64,000 nt of DNA from Neogale vison (taxonomy: Eukaryota; Chordata; Mammalia; Carnivora; Mustelidae): assembly GCF_020171115.1 (NCBI RefSeq), contig NC_058092.1, positions 82,321,001 through 82,385,000 on the forward strand. Direction: 5' to 3'. Shown here piece after piece: positions 33,306 through 45,045 of this stretch. A program made the position numbers and the translations under genes. The notes beneath the pieces are model-generated. The model saw only the letters and a list, made by a program, of their open reading frames with translations. It made no database searches and was not told where the DNA came from. The first letter of the stretch is position 1. Every line of letters starts with the position of its first letter.

Positions 33306-35478
33306 TGTGTAATGCCTGCTTCCCTGGTGGACTAGTTATGTATGCTTATGTGCCCTTAGAGTACCACTTCTGCCTTCTTAGAGCTTTTTTAAACCTATCC
33401 CTAAAATGCTGGTTCTAAACCCTGAGTGGATGGAATTGCATACACATAAGTCTGCTTAGTGCCAGGACATTCTTTTAATGTGGATCCCCTGTCTTTAGTA
33501 GCAATCCAAGAACAAGGACCTCCAATCCCATTTCAAATTTTCACTGCATCAAGGTCAGCTTTCCTCTTTTACCAAAGTCGTAAATGCATCCTGCACAGCT
33601 TTAAACCAAATAATAACCATCCCATACAGACTGTGTCTGACTTCAACATTATTGCTTTCTTTTTGCCTTTTTTTTTTAAGTCCATAACTGTCTTAAATTA
33701 CTGTCCCCTCCAGCATCGGCAATGCTGTAAAAATTTCAGGGACAAGACTTTACTGCCTACCACTGCTTCCCGCTTTATTGTCAGTGGCAATTTCAATTCA
33801 TTTCTGTGTCACTGTCACTCCAACTTCTATCTTCAGCTCTATGTGGTGTCCTAAAGTTCAGAGTTAATGTAGAAACCTTTGCTTTAATAGAAAAATAATG
33901 TTCTTTGACTTTTTCTCTAACATTAATAGAGAGCCAGCCAAGGCCAGTCTCCAAATTCAGCAAAAACAAAATTCTTTTCAAATGCCAAGGGGCTCTTCAC
34001 TGTCTTTGTGTGAGTTATAGTAAGGCAAGGATTGTCATTTACCTGCAACAAATAAGAAAACAGAAGATTTTAGGAAATCAGTGGACTCATTTTTCCAAGT
34101 CCTGGCTTCAGTCTCTTGTGTTATCGCTGAATGGATGGACCTATGACTTCAGGTAAAGGTCTTAATCTTTCTCAGCTTCTCCCTCTCTTTTCCTCTCCAC
34201 CTGCTCCCTTGTAAAAATTGAGATACAGCTATTGCCATTTATTTTCCACTCAGAGATGCTTTAAGTCTGAGCCCAGTGGAAAAAAGCATGGTACAAATTG
34301 TTACTGCTGACAATGGCTCTGATCTTATACTGAGCTAAGATGAACAAAATGCTCTCTGGGGAAGAGGAAGCCTCACCTATGTGAGGTAAATTAATTCCTC
34401 CATGGCTCTAGGGAATGGCATGATTGTTGTACAGTATAGGGATGCCCCAAAGGGTTTATTATCTTCACCCTATTTGTGGATAACTTGCCTGACTTGATAT
34501 AGAACCAAGTCAATAATAATGTCTTTTTGAATTTACACAGAAAAATTGGATAATATGGGTAGTACTTTGTTTTTACTTTTCTATCAATAAGTATCTTATA
34601 TCAGAGGTATAAAAAAAGGGGGTGGCTATTTCTTAGACCCAACTTCTGTTCCTACCCAGCTCTCCACCCCAGCCTAGATTTGTGGGAGGACAACACCTGA
34701 ATTGACACCTAAATTGAAAAAAGAGGTGAGGAGGAAGGAAACAAAAAGCAGATAGGACTTAAATGTCTATAGCACAATTTCCCCATCCCCAGTTCTCTGT
34801 CCCTTGCTTTCTCTCTCCGTAGGGAAAATGCACTGGAAAGAGGGAAATCATAAAGAAGGTGAGGGATTTACACAACTGTAGTTATTTCTGGGAAGCTGAT
34901 AGAGTTTCTGGCAATAAACCATGGATGGGATGAGTCATGTGACATACGGTCTTTATACTCTATGATACTTGAATCACTAAGGTTAACTGAATGAATCAAT
35001 CCATATTAGAAATAGAGTCTTTGCAGGCAAATACCACTGTATGACTTCCTTACCTCTTACCTATATCTGAGAATGAGAACTTACTAATCCTGGTTTCTGC
35101 CTCTCTTTTCATGCAGCAGATATGTTAAACAAATAATTATGTCATGCTAACAATAGGCTAGCCACTTTCCCAAGCACATGGAAAATTATAAATTAGTCGT
35201 TGATGAAAGGACCTTTACTAAGTATTTCCTGAGTCTTCAAAGTTGTCCATTCTTCATTTAACCTATAAGAAAATACTTTTTCTTTTCAGACTCCATAATT
35301 TCCACACAAAATTTAAAAGCATGGTGACGTTTTTTCTTTAGTTTTATAGATGTTATTTTGTTGTTCTTGATATATGTTGAAACTGTAGATTTTCCTGCTT
35401 TCAATAATGCTCATTTCAAAAGTGTGCCATTCCCAGATGAGACAGAAATGTCTACTGCTTTACCTTAAGCAGATTTAA
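33306..35478. other. No gene or repeat recognised
   Basis: About 2.2 kb with short open frames (largest 33459-33854, 131 codons, plus strand) lacking recognisable domains. Part of 33600-33860 is pyrimidine-rich and faintly L2-like. Confidence 0.35.
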
Positions 35479-35522
35479 GTGTTCTTTTATTATTTTGTGT
35501 TCTTTTATTATTTTGTGTTCTT
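35479..35522. repeat. 18-bp tandem repeat, about 2.5 units
   Basis: The unit 'gtgttcttttattatttt' occurs at 35479-35496 and 35497-35514 and begins a third time. Confidence 0.9.
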
Positions 35523-35639
35523 AGCTTTAAACTATATATAGCAAAATAGGGGGAAAAGAGCAGCTACTTAAACATTTGGAAAATTATTTTTCTATCAGCA
35601 ATACTCTGCACTAAAAGTAAGCAAGTGTGAGTAGTGATT

Positions 35640-36180
35640 AAGACTAACCAGTCAAGATTTTCTGGCTACAAAAACATAAAACTCCAACTGAAGTCACTAA
35701 ACCACTGAAAAGTAATTATATCACAAAACAAAAGTTTGGCAGGAGACTTTTCTAGACTTAATTCTAGTCTAGACTAGACTTCTAGACTCCACAATCTCAG
35801 GTTTCTCTGTGATTTTCTTAAATTTTGCTCATGGTCACTAAATGGCTTCAGTGGCTCCAAGTATCACATCCTTACACAAGAATTAAAAATAAAAACACAA
35901 GCTTTTATTAGACATTCCTGTTTATGGGCAAGAAAAACTTTTCATGGTGCCTCCAAGGGACTTCCTCTTCTATTTCATTGACCAGTGCATCCTTATATGT
36001 CTGTGTTTTTGCCAACATAAGAATGAAATTATGACCGACCTCAGCATTCACCCCTCTAGGTTTGGGAACTGACTCATGAGGAATTTGAGATCCCAGTGCT
36101 TGAATAAAATCAGGATGCTGTTAGGAAGAATGAGGATGGGAGTTATTAAAGGAGACGGTATGGTTGAGGAAAAGCATCAA
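35640..36180 (+). repeat. Ancient interspersed repeat, family unknown
   Basis: 'caagtatcacatccttacac', 'tatttcattgaccagtgcat' and 'aataaaatcaggatgctgtt' recall an old mammalian repeat also hinted at near 20.1-20.7 kb. I cannot assign the family. Confidence 0.35.
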
Positions 36181-36743
36181 GTAATGGGGCTGTACTCTGA
36201 AGCTCTTACCACACCCAAGGCATGAAGAAGCAAGGACAGGAGAGAAAGGACTATGAAGCACAGGCCACCTGGAAGGAGCTGTGGCCTTCCAGAGGGCGAG
36301 GCATCCAGGTCACTGCAATCCTGTTGGGAAGAGCACGGGAATAAATACCTCAATCTAACTCTTTTCTCCTTCTGTAGTCTCTTCTATTGACAGAACCTAC
36401 ACAGTAGCCAGAGAGTATGGGAAGCAATGACTTGTGCATGTGTCAGCCTCCTGGGACACAGAGCAGCACTGTAGAGCAAGAGGTCTAAAGTGTGGCTCAG
36501 GAGAGACAGAAGATATCTATCATAACTGTCATTAATGAAGCACTTATCCTGTGCCAAGCAATATGATAAATGATTTATCTGTATAAAACAGGGATTCAGT
36601 ATGACAACATTAACTTCAATAAACACCCTCTTTACCATACACCCAGGAAAGAAATAGCAGCATTGCTTATAAAGACCTCCTGAGGGAAGATTTTGTGACA
36701 AATGCCCAAGGTTGACTGGAAGAAGCATGGAGCAATAGAGGTT
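36181..36743. other. No gene or repeat recognised
   Basis: No exon or repeat landmarks. A 114-codon minus-strand frame (36384-36728) shows no recognisable domain. Confidence 0.35.
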
Positions 36744-36941
36744 AAAAATTGTGAACCCGGGGCACCTGGGTGGCTCAGTGGATTAAAGCCTCTGCCTTCA
36801 GCTCAGTTCATGATCTCAGGGTCCTGGGATCAAGCCCCACGTCGGGCTCTCTGGTCAACAGGGAGCCTGCTTCTCTGCCTACTTGTGATCTCTGTCTGTC
36901 AAATAAATAAATAAAATCTTTAAAAAAAAAATTATGAACCC
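36744..36941 (+). mobile_element. CAN-SINE, short body
   Basis: The body is 36759-36926. Target-site duplications 'aaaaattgtgaaccc' (36744-36758) and 'aaaaattatgaaccc' (36927-36941) differ at one base. The CT-rich body is shorter than in other copies. Confidence 0.96.
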
Positions 36942-37439
36942 AGTAAGGGGGAGATCCCCCAAGTCTGGGAAGGATATGGATGTTTCACCTGATTTTGTAA
37001 ATAGTAAATACCGGGTTCACCCAACTGTTTTAGCTTTCTCAGAAAATGTATTATATGCTTATGAGTTCTCTCTCAGAACTCTGGAAAGGAATGGTTTATC
37101 CTCTATCTAGGAGCACTGAAAGCCTAAGCTCCCAGCCCTAGCAAAATCCCCACACCCAAGAGAGATAGCAGAACCTTTCATGTTTGTGTGGATCATATGG
37201 ACCTGGACAGGGAGCACCCAAATAGCAACCACAATGGGTTGAGGAATTAAGACTTTTATTCTTTCCACAAAATACAACTAAGACTTTTAGGCAATCTTTA
37301 TCTGTGACTAGGAGCAGAGAAGAACAAATATGAATGATGACTGCCTCAACATCCTAGTGAATGGCTACTCAGAGATTTAATTTTCATTTTAAAAGCATTT
37401 TTTATATACAAGTATGGTGGAGTAAATCAATATCCTCAA
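36942..37439. other. No gene or repeat recognised
   Basis: Unique-looking sequence with no coding signal. Confidence 0.4.
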
Positions 37440-37610
37440 ATCTTACCAACTTTGGCAAGGAAGCACAACTATCTCCCTTTTACTGATAATAGGTTTAAAG
37501 AGTTCCAATAACTTGTCTAGGATCATACCACCAATAAGTAACTGTCCTAGGGCTTGTACTTGGGTCAATGATCTCTACTGTCTGCTGTCAGTGACTCTCC
37601 TATTTCACTG
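37440..37610 (-). mobile_element. MIR (antisense)
   Basis: 'ccttttactgataataggtt', 'ataacttgtctaggatcata' and 'aataagtaactgtcctaggg' follow reversed MIR order. Confidence 0.65.
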
Positions 37611-37709
37611 GGATTGAAACCAGATTGACTGGGATAGAAACATGGCCCTCTTGTCCAGGCACCATGAAGCGTTCTTCACAACACACCAGATAATTCCATT
37701 GGTTAAATA

Positions 37710-38210
37710 GTACTGCTACTGTGCTTTAAGTACATAGCAATCCAAGAGAGTTTCACTGAATCTTTATAACCACCATCCCTCTTTTTTTTTTTTAAAGATT
37801 TTATTCATTTATTTGACAGACAGAGATCACAAGTAGGCGGAGAGGCAGGCAGAGAGAGAGAGAGAGGAGAAAGCAGGCTTCCTGCTGAGCAGAGAGCCCG
37901 ATGCGGGGCTCGATCCCAGGACCCTGGGATCATGACCTGAGCCGAAGGCAGAGGCTTTAACCCACTGAGCCACCCAGGCGCCCCTAACCACCATCCCTCT
38001 TGATCATTACATTTTGTTCCTGCAAGGCAGCCAAAATGTTACTGCTGCCACCACCACCCATCCCCATTTTATAGGTGAGGAAACCAAAGTTTTAAAAAAA
38101 GGAAGGGAAGAAGGAAGGGAGGAAGAAAAGCTACCTATTTTGAGGAACCAGGAATAGAACCGAAACTCTTGGACTCTTGATTCTGTATTCTAACCCCTCT
38201 CTGCTTCAAA
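37710..38210 (-). mobile_element. MIR (antisense), split by a SINE
   Basis: The 3' part lies before the SINE ('gtgctttaagtacatagcaa') and the rest after it ('ccccattttataggtgagga' and 'aggaaccaggaatagaaccg'). A purine-rich expansion at 38096-38128 lies inside the second part. Confidence 0.7.
37767..38001 (-). mobile_element. CAN-SINE (antisense) with perfect 17-bp target-site duplications
   Basis: The body is 37784-37984, with reversed tail 'ttttaaagattttattcatt' at the left and reversed head ending GGCGCCCC at the right. The duplications 'taaccaccatccctctt' at 37767-37783 and 37985-38001 are identical. It inserted into an antisense MIR. Confidence 0.98.
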
Positions 38211-38679
38211 TACAACAAATTATAAAAATCAAAAAACAAAACATTGGTTTCTCCTTCCCAGAATACAGACAGTGATCTAGTGTTTGTGCAACGAGACCAA
38301 AAAGGCAAAGAGTTCTGTATGTATCAGCGTGGGAATGCCAACAGACTGCTAATGGAAGTTGCAGAGAATAGGTAAATGTCAGACAAGGATCAGTGACTCT
38401 TTGAGGATCACTTACCTTTTCAATATGGATCAAAAATCCTTAGTACAAACTGTTAATATGCCACATCTGTCATATTACCCTTCACTTCCATCAACAATAT
38501 CAACAGGAGGCAGTTCTCCCAATCCTGCTAGGACTACAACTCCAACCTTAAATACTGTATCTATGTCATAAAATTTTTCTTCTGGGCCATATTATTTCAG
38601 CCCAAGAAATCATTCCTTCTCTCCATCTCTGTTCTTGAATTGATTGATCTTGATTGAAGCCATCATAATCCCCTCAGTT
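38211..38679. other. No gene or repeat recognised
   Basis: No coding or repeat signal that I can support. Confidence 0.4.
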
Positions 38680-39215
38680 TCCCAAGAACAAATTTAAGTA
38701 ATCATTCTTGAAACTATTTTTCATGATTCTTCAGAGCCGTTGTAAACTCTATTCTATTTCTGAAATGCCTGTTAAGTCTTACTCTTTCCCCACCACCACC
38801 CTCTTAGTCCAGTCTTATACCTTCTCCCACTCCACTTTATTAAAGTTTTTTTCATTAAAAGCAAATAAACCTTTTAATCACTTCAGTCCCCTGCTTAAGA
38901 AATTAACACTTGTATGTTAAAAGCTAAGTTCCTCAGAATGGCCCACAAGACCTTCAAAATCTGATGTCAACTTCCCTAACCAGCCCCTTCTCTTCCCATT
39001 CTACCTCCTCTGTTTATATTTTCATCCTACTAAATTTCCCTTAAGTCCTAATTATATCATTCTCTGCCTTTGCATATGACATTCCCTCTGCCTTTACTTC
39101 CCTCTCTTAAATTCTTCAGTTCCCTACCTCACATTCTTCAACTTATTATTTGAAACAAGCTGAAGTATCATCTCCCTCATGAAATCTCATCTAACTCCTT
39201 AAGCATGGTTAATCA
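38680..39215 (+). mobile_element. L2 LINE 3' portion
   Basis: The order fits the L2 3' end: 'cctcagaatggcccacaaga', 'cttcaaaatctgatgtcaac', 'tttgcatatgacattccctc', 'acaagctgaagtatcatctc' and 'cctcatgaaatctcatctaa'. It is heavily mutated. Confidence 0.65.
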
Positions 39216-39477
39216 GTCCTGTGTCAGTATTATAATAGTACTTTGGCATGGGACTAGGGGTTACAGCTGGAGCTTAAGTAGTTTATGGTGGGATCCAGCT
39301 TTATCCAGACAAGGCTGGCAGCTTGGAGGGAAAAGCTCTGTGGAACCCCTTTGCTCCCCTTTGAGGAGCCAGGTACCTTCTAAGTGTCAGACCCAAACAC
39401 TGACCAGATTAATTTTTGTGGGAGGTGATGGTATATACAGAGCACTGGGTCTATTTCTCAGATTACCCCCTCCGCCT

Positions 39478-39512
39478 ACACACACACACACACACACACT
39501 CACACACACACC
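39478..39512. repeat. (CA)n microsatellite
   Basis: CA units are interrupted once by CT. Confidence 0.9.
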
Positions 39513-40530
39513 CCACCCGGCCGGTTAATTACTACCCTAAAGCCCTATCTAAATCCTTGGGAATGAAGATTGAAAAAATACAAAAATTTATTTCATTGAT
39601 AGTTCTGTGGAGTACTAAAATTGTGACTCGCAGATTGTTTGATCATATCCGTGAAAAAAAAAAAAGGAATTTTCCTTAAGGTTGTATGGAAATAGCTCCA
39701 TGGCCTATATGGATCTGTTGACCTAACACTAGAAAGGTAGAAGCAGCTTTGAAAATGGCAATATTGGAAGTGTCCTTTGCCTGCCTCCCTGTGGTAAGGA
39801 GTAGAGGGTAGAGGGAGAGAAGAGATGGGCCACAAAAACCCACTCCATGTAGTTATAGGAAAAGAAGGGTTTTCAGCCAAGTCCCTGAGGGTGATTGAAG
39901 CAAGAGAAAGGTGATGATTGTCACAAGATAGTTTTTAAAAATGTGTTAATGAACCCAGATAAGATACACCGTGGGAACTTTCATGCATTAATTTAACCCT
40001 TATTCATGAGAGTCTACTGTGTCCACTCTGGAACCAGATGCTGAAGACATGGAAGAGAATAAGATAGGCACAGGAAGGTGAAGATAGGTAATAAACAAGT
40101 CCATAATGACAGGAAAAGTCTATTGCAGGTGTCTATAAGCACAATGAAAAAAAAAAATGAGCTGATGTAATCAAGTTGGGGATAAGGTTAGGTCTTGCTG
40201 AGGAGATATCACTTGCACTGAGACCTGAAAAACATAAAAGAATCAGCCATGTGAGATCCCAGGAGAACATTCCAGGTAGAGCAAAGAGCTGGTGCTCTGA
40301 GAGGCCTTAAGAGAGTAATAAACTTGGCATTACAAAGACCTGAAAGAATGTCTTTGTGGAAACTGCAGTGAGCTGTGAGAGCAGTAGGAGATCATTTCAT
40401 GGAGATAAACAGGCATTGAGTCCTAGAGGAAGATTTAGAACCTGCTCAACAGTTTGGACCGTATTCTGTGTGTAATGGGAAGCTACTGGAGATTTTAGCT
40501 ATGAATTGACATGATCTGAATTTTGTTTTT

Positions 40531-40738
40531 CTTATTTTTTTTAAAGATTTTTATTTATTTATTTGACAGACAGACAGAGATCACAAGTAGGCAGAAGGCA
40601 GGCAGAGAGAGAGGGGGAAGCAGGCTCCCCGCTGAGCAGAGACCCCCCCCCCTCGACGTAGGGCTCAATCCCAGGACCCTCAGATCATGACCTGAGCTGA
40701 AGGCAGAGGCTTAAACCACTGAGCCAACCAGGCGCCCC
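40531..40738 (-). mobile_element. CAN-SINE (3' member of composite unit)
   Basis: Reversed tail 'ttttttttaaag' at the left and reversed head ending GGCGCCCC at the right. B-box region is 'gggctcaatccca', slightly diverged. Confidence 0.95.
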
Positions 40739-40926
40739 AAGCAGCTACTAACTCTTAATCCGTTCAACCACAATTTGTTAAAACAAACCAAAAAAACCTC
40801 AGTATATGAAAAGTACAGTCCTGTAAAGCATGATAAAATAAGGTATGCCTGTATGTGTAGTAGAAGTATGTGATTTGAGCTAGATTTCTGAGAGCTTTTG
40901 AGATCTTATGAGCTGTCTTATAATAC

Positions 40927-41125
40927 TTTTTTTTTTAAGATTTTATTTATTTATTTGACAGACAGAGATCACAAGTAGGCAGAGAGGCAGGCAGAGAGAG
41001 AGAGAGAGAGGGAAGCAGGCTCCCCGCTGAGCAGAGAGCCCGACGCGGGACTCGATCCCAGGACCCTAAGATCATGACCTGAGCTGAAGGCAGAGGCTTA
41101 AACCACTGAGCCACCCAGGCACCCC
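40927..41125 (-). mobile_element. CAN-SINE (5' member of composite unit)
   Basis: Reversed tail at 40927-40950, a GA-rich body, reversed B box 'gggactcgatccc' and a head ending 'ccacccaggcacccc'. Confidence 0.95.
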
Positions 41126-41733
41126 TGAATTTTGTTTTTAAAGTTTCCCCATAGCTGCTCTGCAGAGAGTGGAAGGTAGAGGGAAGGGGCAACAGAAAGA
41201 CAGGTTTAGAGGCTATTGCAGTATTTCAGGCAAGTAATAGTGGGTACTCAGACAAGGAAAGTTGCAGTGGAAAAGGGAAAATGTGGCTGACTCGAAATGT
41301 ATTTTTGCAGGTATAATGGACAGGATTTTCTGACACGTTATTAAGGTGAAGAAGAGAGCAGAATTAGAAAACACTGCGTGGTCTCTGGCTAGAAAAACTT
41401 TTAGGGAAAAGACTGTTGAAAAGGGGAGAACTAAGAACAGGTGTATGTTGGGGTCAGAGAAGCAATGGGCTATTAATTTCATGCCCTATTAAAATTCTAG
41501 TGGATTGGTCAGGCAGGCAATTGGATGAAAATTCTAGAGGTCAGGGGAGAGGTCATGGTTACAGAATTAAATTGAGGCGACATCAGAAAAGTGTGTGTAT
41601 TTAAAGTAGTGAGAGGAGCTCTGGAAAACAGTAGGGGAGACCTGAGGAAGCACACTGAGGTCCCACAATCTTATGAAAGTGTTTATTTGTTAGGTAATAT
41701 TAATGTTCTCCTTAGAGGGGAATGTTCCTCAAG

Positions 41734-41858
41734 ATTGGAATGAACTGGGGCGCCTGGGTGGCTCAGTGGGTTAAAGCCTCTGCGTTAGGCTTTTGTGACC
41801 CCAGGATCCTGGGATCAGGCCCCGCATCGGGCTATCTGCTCAGCAGGGAGCCTGCTTC

Positions 41859-41897
<39 letters not shown>

Positions 41898-41977
41898 GCT
41901 TCTCTGCCTACTTGTGATCTCTGTCAAATAAATAAATAAATAAAATTAAAAAAAAAAAAAAAAGAATGGAATGTACT
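41734..41977 (+). mobile_element. CAN-SINE with expanded (CT)n body
   Basis: The body is 41747-41963. Decayed target-site duplications are 'attggaatgaact' and 'aatggaatgtact'. A long pure CT run at about 41861-41893 enlarges the body. The region between the A and B boxes lacks the usual CTTCGGCTCAGGTCATGATC and reads 'gttaggcttttgtgacc' instead. Confidence 0.95.
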
Positions 41978-43168
41978 GCAGGAGGTACCAAGCCAAAAAG
42001 ACAGAGGTCTGAAACCAGAAAAACACTTGTCAAATCTGCATTGATCTTTTTTCTTTCTTTTGCTTCCCTAACCTATTATTTAAATGGCTCCTAAATATCC
42101 CGCATGCCTTTCCTTGAAGATGCATAACATCCTTTGGTCTGAACTCCTGTGGCATCTTCTTTTGTGACTATAGTAATATCTGGGTGGAGATGGAAAAATT
42201 CACATTTTTTAATTTAATGAACAATATTTATGTCATTGAGAAAGATATGTATCTGTCTATATAAAATGGCAAAACGTCTTCCTGAAAGACTAGTTTCTAC
42301 AGTCAAATAAGGGCAAAATTTCAATTATTCTTGAAAATCTTTTAAATTGCCCATATAATGCAAAAATATATAATACAAACCTATACAGACACAAATCCCT
42401 CAGGAAGTCACCCTGCTTTTCTTCTAGTATTAAGAGACTGCTACTTCTGAGGTTGAGTGCTAACTAGATGAAGCGTAGTTTGTACCAAAAAATAGTAGCA
42501 GGTAGAGATGAATTTGTGAATGTTCAAAAGATATATGAAATGTCTCCATGTTATATCTAATACTGGTCTAAGCATCTCCATTGCCAGATATCCAAATTAT
42601 AAAGGAGATATTTCCAGTAATAATGGAGGGGAGCTTTATGCACTAAAGTGTCAAGAGTGCTGAGCACCCAGAAATGAGTCTGCTGAGAACATGTCTCTGA
42701 CTCAGGACCAAAGATTGAACTTGCTTAATACAGAACACAGATGTGGTAAGGTGTGAGAATGTATAAGCCACACACAGTAGTCATGTCACGCTGGCTCATA
42801 ATTTTCTAAAACAAATTTTATACTTTGAGTTCCCACCAGCAAAAAAACTTGATCTTCCTTATCACTGAGGGTGCTATGCAAAGACTCTGGGATTTTGTGT
42901 GGCTAAACTCTCTGAGGACCTTCTGGTTTCCTGCTCAGAAGGTTTGCTGCCCATTTGTTTATTGTTTAAGAGAGCAGAATCTCTTCAGAGTTGGGGCCCC
43001 AATACATGTCTATCAAGCACAAAGCATCCATGTTCCTGAATGTGCCAGTCAATGACTCTCCTCACATTCTCTACTACCATCCTAGGCAGGTACTGTGTAC
43101 AATTCTAGAAAGTGCAAAGTCCAGACCTGATCAACCTCCCCTGAGCCCCTCCCTACTCCAGAGTGGTA
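41978..43168. other. No gene or repeat recognised
   Basis: About 1.2 kb of AT-rich sequence without coding or repeat landmarks. Confidence 0.4.
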
Positions 43169-43396
43169 CCTCTACTTTTTTTTTTTTTTTTAGATTTTAT
43201 TTATTTATTTGAGAGAAAGAGGGAACACACACAAGCAGGGAGAGCTGCAGAGGGAGAGGGAGACGCAGGCTCCCCACTGAGCAGGGAGCCAGCACAACGT
43301 GGGATTCAATCCCAGGTCCCTGAGATCATGACCTGAGCCAAAGGCAGACACTTAACGGAATGAGCCACCCAGGTGCCTGGGGCTGCTTCTACTTTT
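43169..43396 (-). mobile_element. CAN-SINE (antisense)
   Basis: The body is about 43180-43380, with 'tagattttatttatttattt' at the left and a reversed head ending 'gagccacccaggtgcc'. Flanking 'cctctactttt' and 'cttctactttt' are probable target-site duplications. Confidence 0.94.
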
Positions 43397-44905
43397 AAGC
43401 CCCACTCTCAACTCCATCTATATTACTGTCCCCTCCAGGGAAGACCCAGCAAAGTGTCTTCATTTAGGTTGGACTTTTTAAAAAACAAAGAAACTTTTCT
43501 TGTGTCCACAATACAAAACAACCTCTGACGGGGAATTACAAAGCCTTGATATGTAGGAAGGAAAATTCATAAATTATCCTACTACCATGTTTATGGTAGA
43601 GGGAAACAGCTTTACTAAATGGGGATTGCAAAGTATTTTATAAATAATGACAATGGATATAATGTATTAAAACTACAAACTCTACAAATCCAACAGCTTT
43701 CTGCAAATTTAGTCCTTTGAGCAAGGCTTGGATTGGCAAATTTCCTATCTCCACTCCTAAAGAGTACCACCCGAGTCAAAAATTCTTCTAAGCCTAGGCA
43801 AGTTAGAATGGCTTTGTTCTCACTATATTACCCCGGAAACAAGGGGCTTCAGAACTTAAATACTGGTGCTGGCCAGAAATAAGCCCATTTTCATGCTGAA
43901 TTTGGTGAAAAACTGGATGTATTCCAGTCTGCATGCAGTCTGGTGGGACAGACAGATTTACAGATAGGACATGCAGTATGTTGCCACATATTTGATCTGT
44001 CTGCAAACCTGTCTGTCCCACCAGATTATAATACAACTTCCTGTAAACTGAGACTAACAGCCAGGCATACAGGTGACACTTAGTAAGTGAAATACATTGA
44101 CATGACTGGGAAAAGGCTTTTCCCACTTAGTTTCCTATTTATTTCTCATGACATCCCCTCCTGTATCTTAAGGCCCTCACTTATTTCTTAGATTCTATGA
44201 TCCGTTTACCTACTGATCTGGTGGGGCAATTTCTTTGGAGCATTCAGTGACAAAGTCAGTCATGCCTCAGCCTATTGGCCTTTCTCCCCACAGGGCTATT
44301 CCAGAAGCTATAGAGGATACTTCTTTGTCTTAGGTCCGCTGCTGTTCTCTGGTTAAGTCTGGTTTAAGAATGCTCCTATAATCCCATTAGGATCACCTCT
44401 ACTCCCTCTATTCTTTATCACAAATCACTGTTAGATGGAAGATGAGAAATCTATCACTTTGGTTAACTGGGTCAGTAAGAATACAGCATTCCTATGTTCT
44501 TGCCCTGAAAGCATAATTAAAGCCTTGACTAATTAGTATTAAAGTAACCTTAATTAACTAATCTAACTTACCACTAATCAAGGAAATGCTTCTTCTGAGG
44601 GACCGTGGATCATTTTCCAGTCAGTATACAATATAAGGTTATATATATATACCGCTAGGGATGCAATCATTTAAAAAAAAATTAAAACTCTTCATTATTA
44701 GCACTGTAAGTTGGAGGTTACTTGCTTACTTGCTTATTTATACTCTGCCTCTTCCCGCAAAGAACTGGGCTCAGAGGACATTAGTCTGCATTTGTACTGC
44801 AGAGCTCTTGCCATAATTATGAGACAAGAAGGTACTTAGCATGCTCCTTACTTGCTCTGGGTTATTAGGAAGCCCATGATAATTATTTGAGCCGAATAAT
44901 GCAGA
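43397..44905. other. No gene; contains an inverted repeat
   Basis: Unrecognised apart from a 28-bp-arm inverted repeat at 43939-44025. A 107-codon minus-strand frame (43803-44126) spans that repeat and shows no domain. Confidence 0.4.
43939..44025. repeat. Inverted repeat (28-bp arms, 31-nt spacer)
   Basis: 43939-43966 and 43998-44025 are reverse complements with three transition mismatches. An RNA from either strand could fold into a stem of roughly pre-miRNA size. Confidence 0.88.
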
Positions 44906-44909
44906 GGCT

Positions 44910-45045
44910 GCTATACCTGATTTCCACATTACAGATACTTACTAGTTATCTATGTGACTTAGCACATGTCATTTCACTACCCTGGACCTCAGCCTCCCTG
45001 CCTGTAAAATGAGGCCAATGTATTAAGACCCCTGTCAACTCAAAC
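44910..45045 (+). mobile_element. MIR fragment
   Basis: 'atctatgtgacttagcacat', 'acctcagcctccctgcctg' and 'taaaatgaggccaatg' give the MIR central region. Confidence 0.7.

Larger units (their letters stand above)
40517..41139 (-). mobile_element. Composite SINE unit: two CAN-SINEs plus 188 bp in one pair of direct repeats
   Basis: A 14-bp direct repeat 'tgaattttgttttt' flanks the whole block (40517-40530 and 41126-41139). Inside, in minus-strand reading, are a CAN-SINE (41125 to about 40927), 188 bp of unrelated sequence (40926-40739) and a second CAN-SINE with an A-rich tail (40738 to about 40531). Neither SINE has its own second target-site duplication next to it. The simplest reading is one retrotransposition of a read-through SINE transcript that carried downstream DNA ending in another SINE. 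Confidence 0.8.
39990..41650 (-). mobile_element. L2 LINE 3' region (antisense), split by a composite SINE insertion
   Basis: Reversed L2 landmarks are in order: 'cactgagacctgaaaaacat', 'gagaacattccaggtagagc', 'atgggaagctactggagatt' and 'tgacatgatctgaattttgt'. After the insertion come 'gaggctattgcagtatttca' and 'tggacaggattttctgacac'. The flanks join cleanly at one copy of the direct repeat. Confidence 0.7.

Noticed and set aside
33459..33854. 131-codon plus-strand open frame as a gene
   Set aside because: Low-complexity, aromatic-rich product with no domain; the region looks like decayed repeat or neutral DNA.
35755..35790. Palindrome around CTAGTCTAGACTAG as a protein-binding site
   Set aside because: It is short and built from repeated CTAGA units; chance slippage is sufficient explanation.
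36384..36728. 114-codon minus-strand open frame as a gene
   Set aside because: No recognisable domain, no promoter, splice or conservation evidence, and frames of this length are common by chance in 64 kb.
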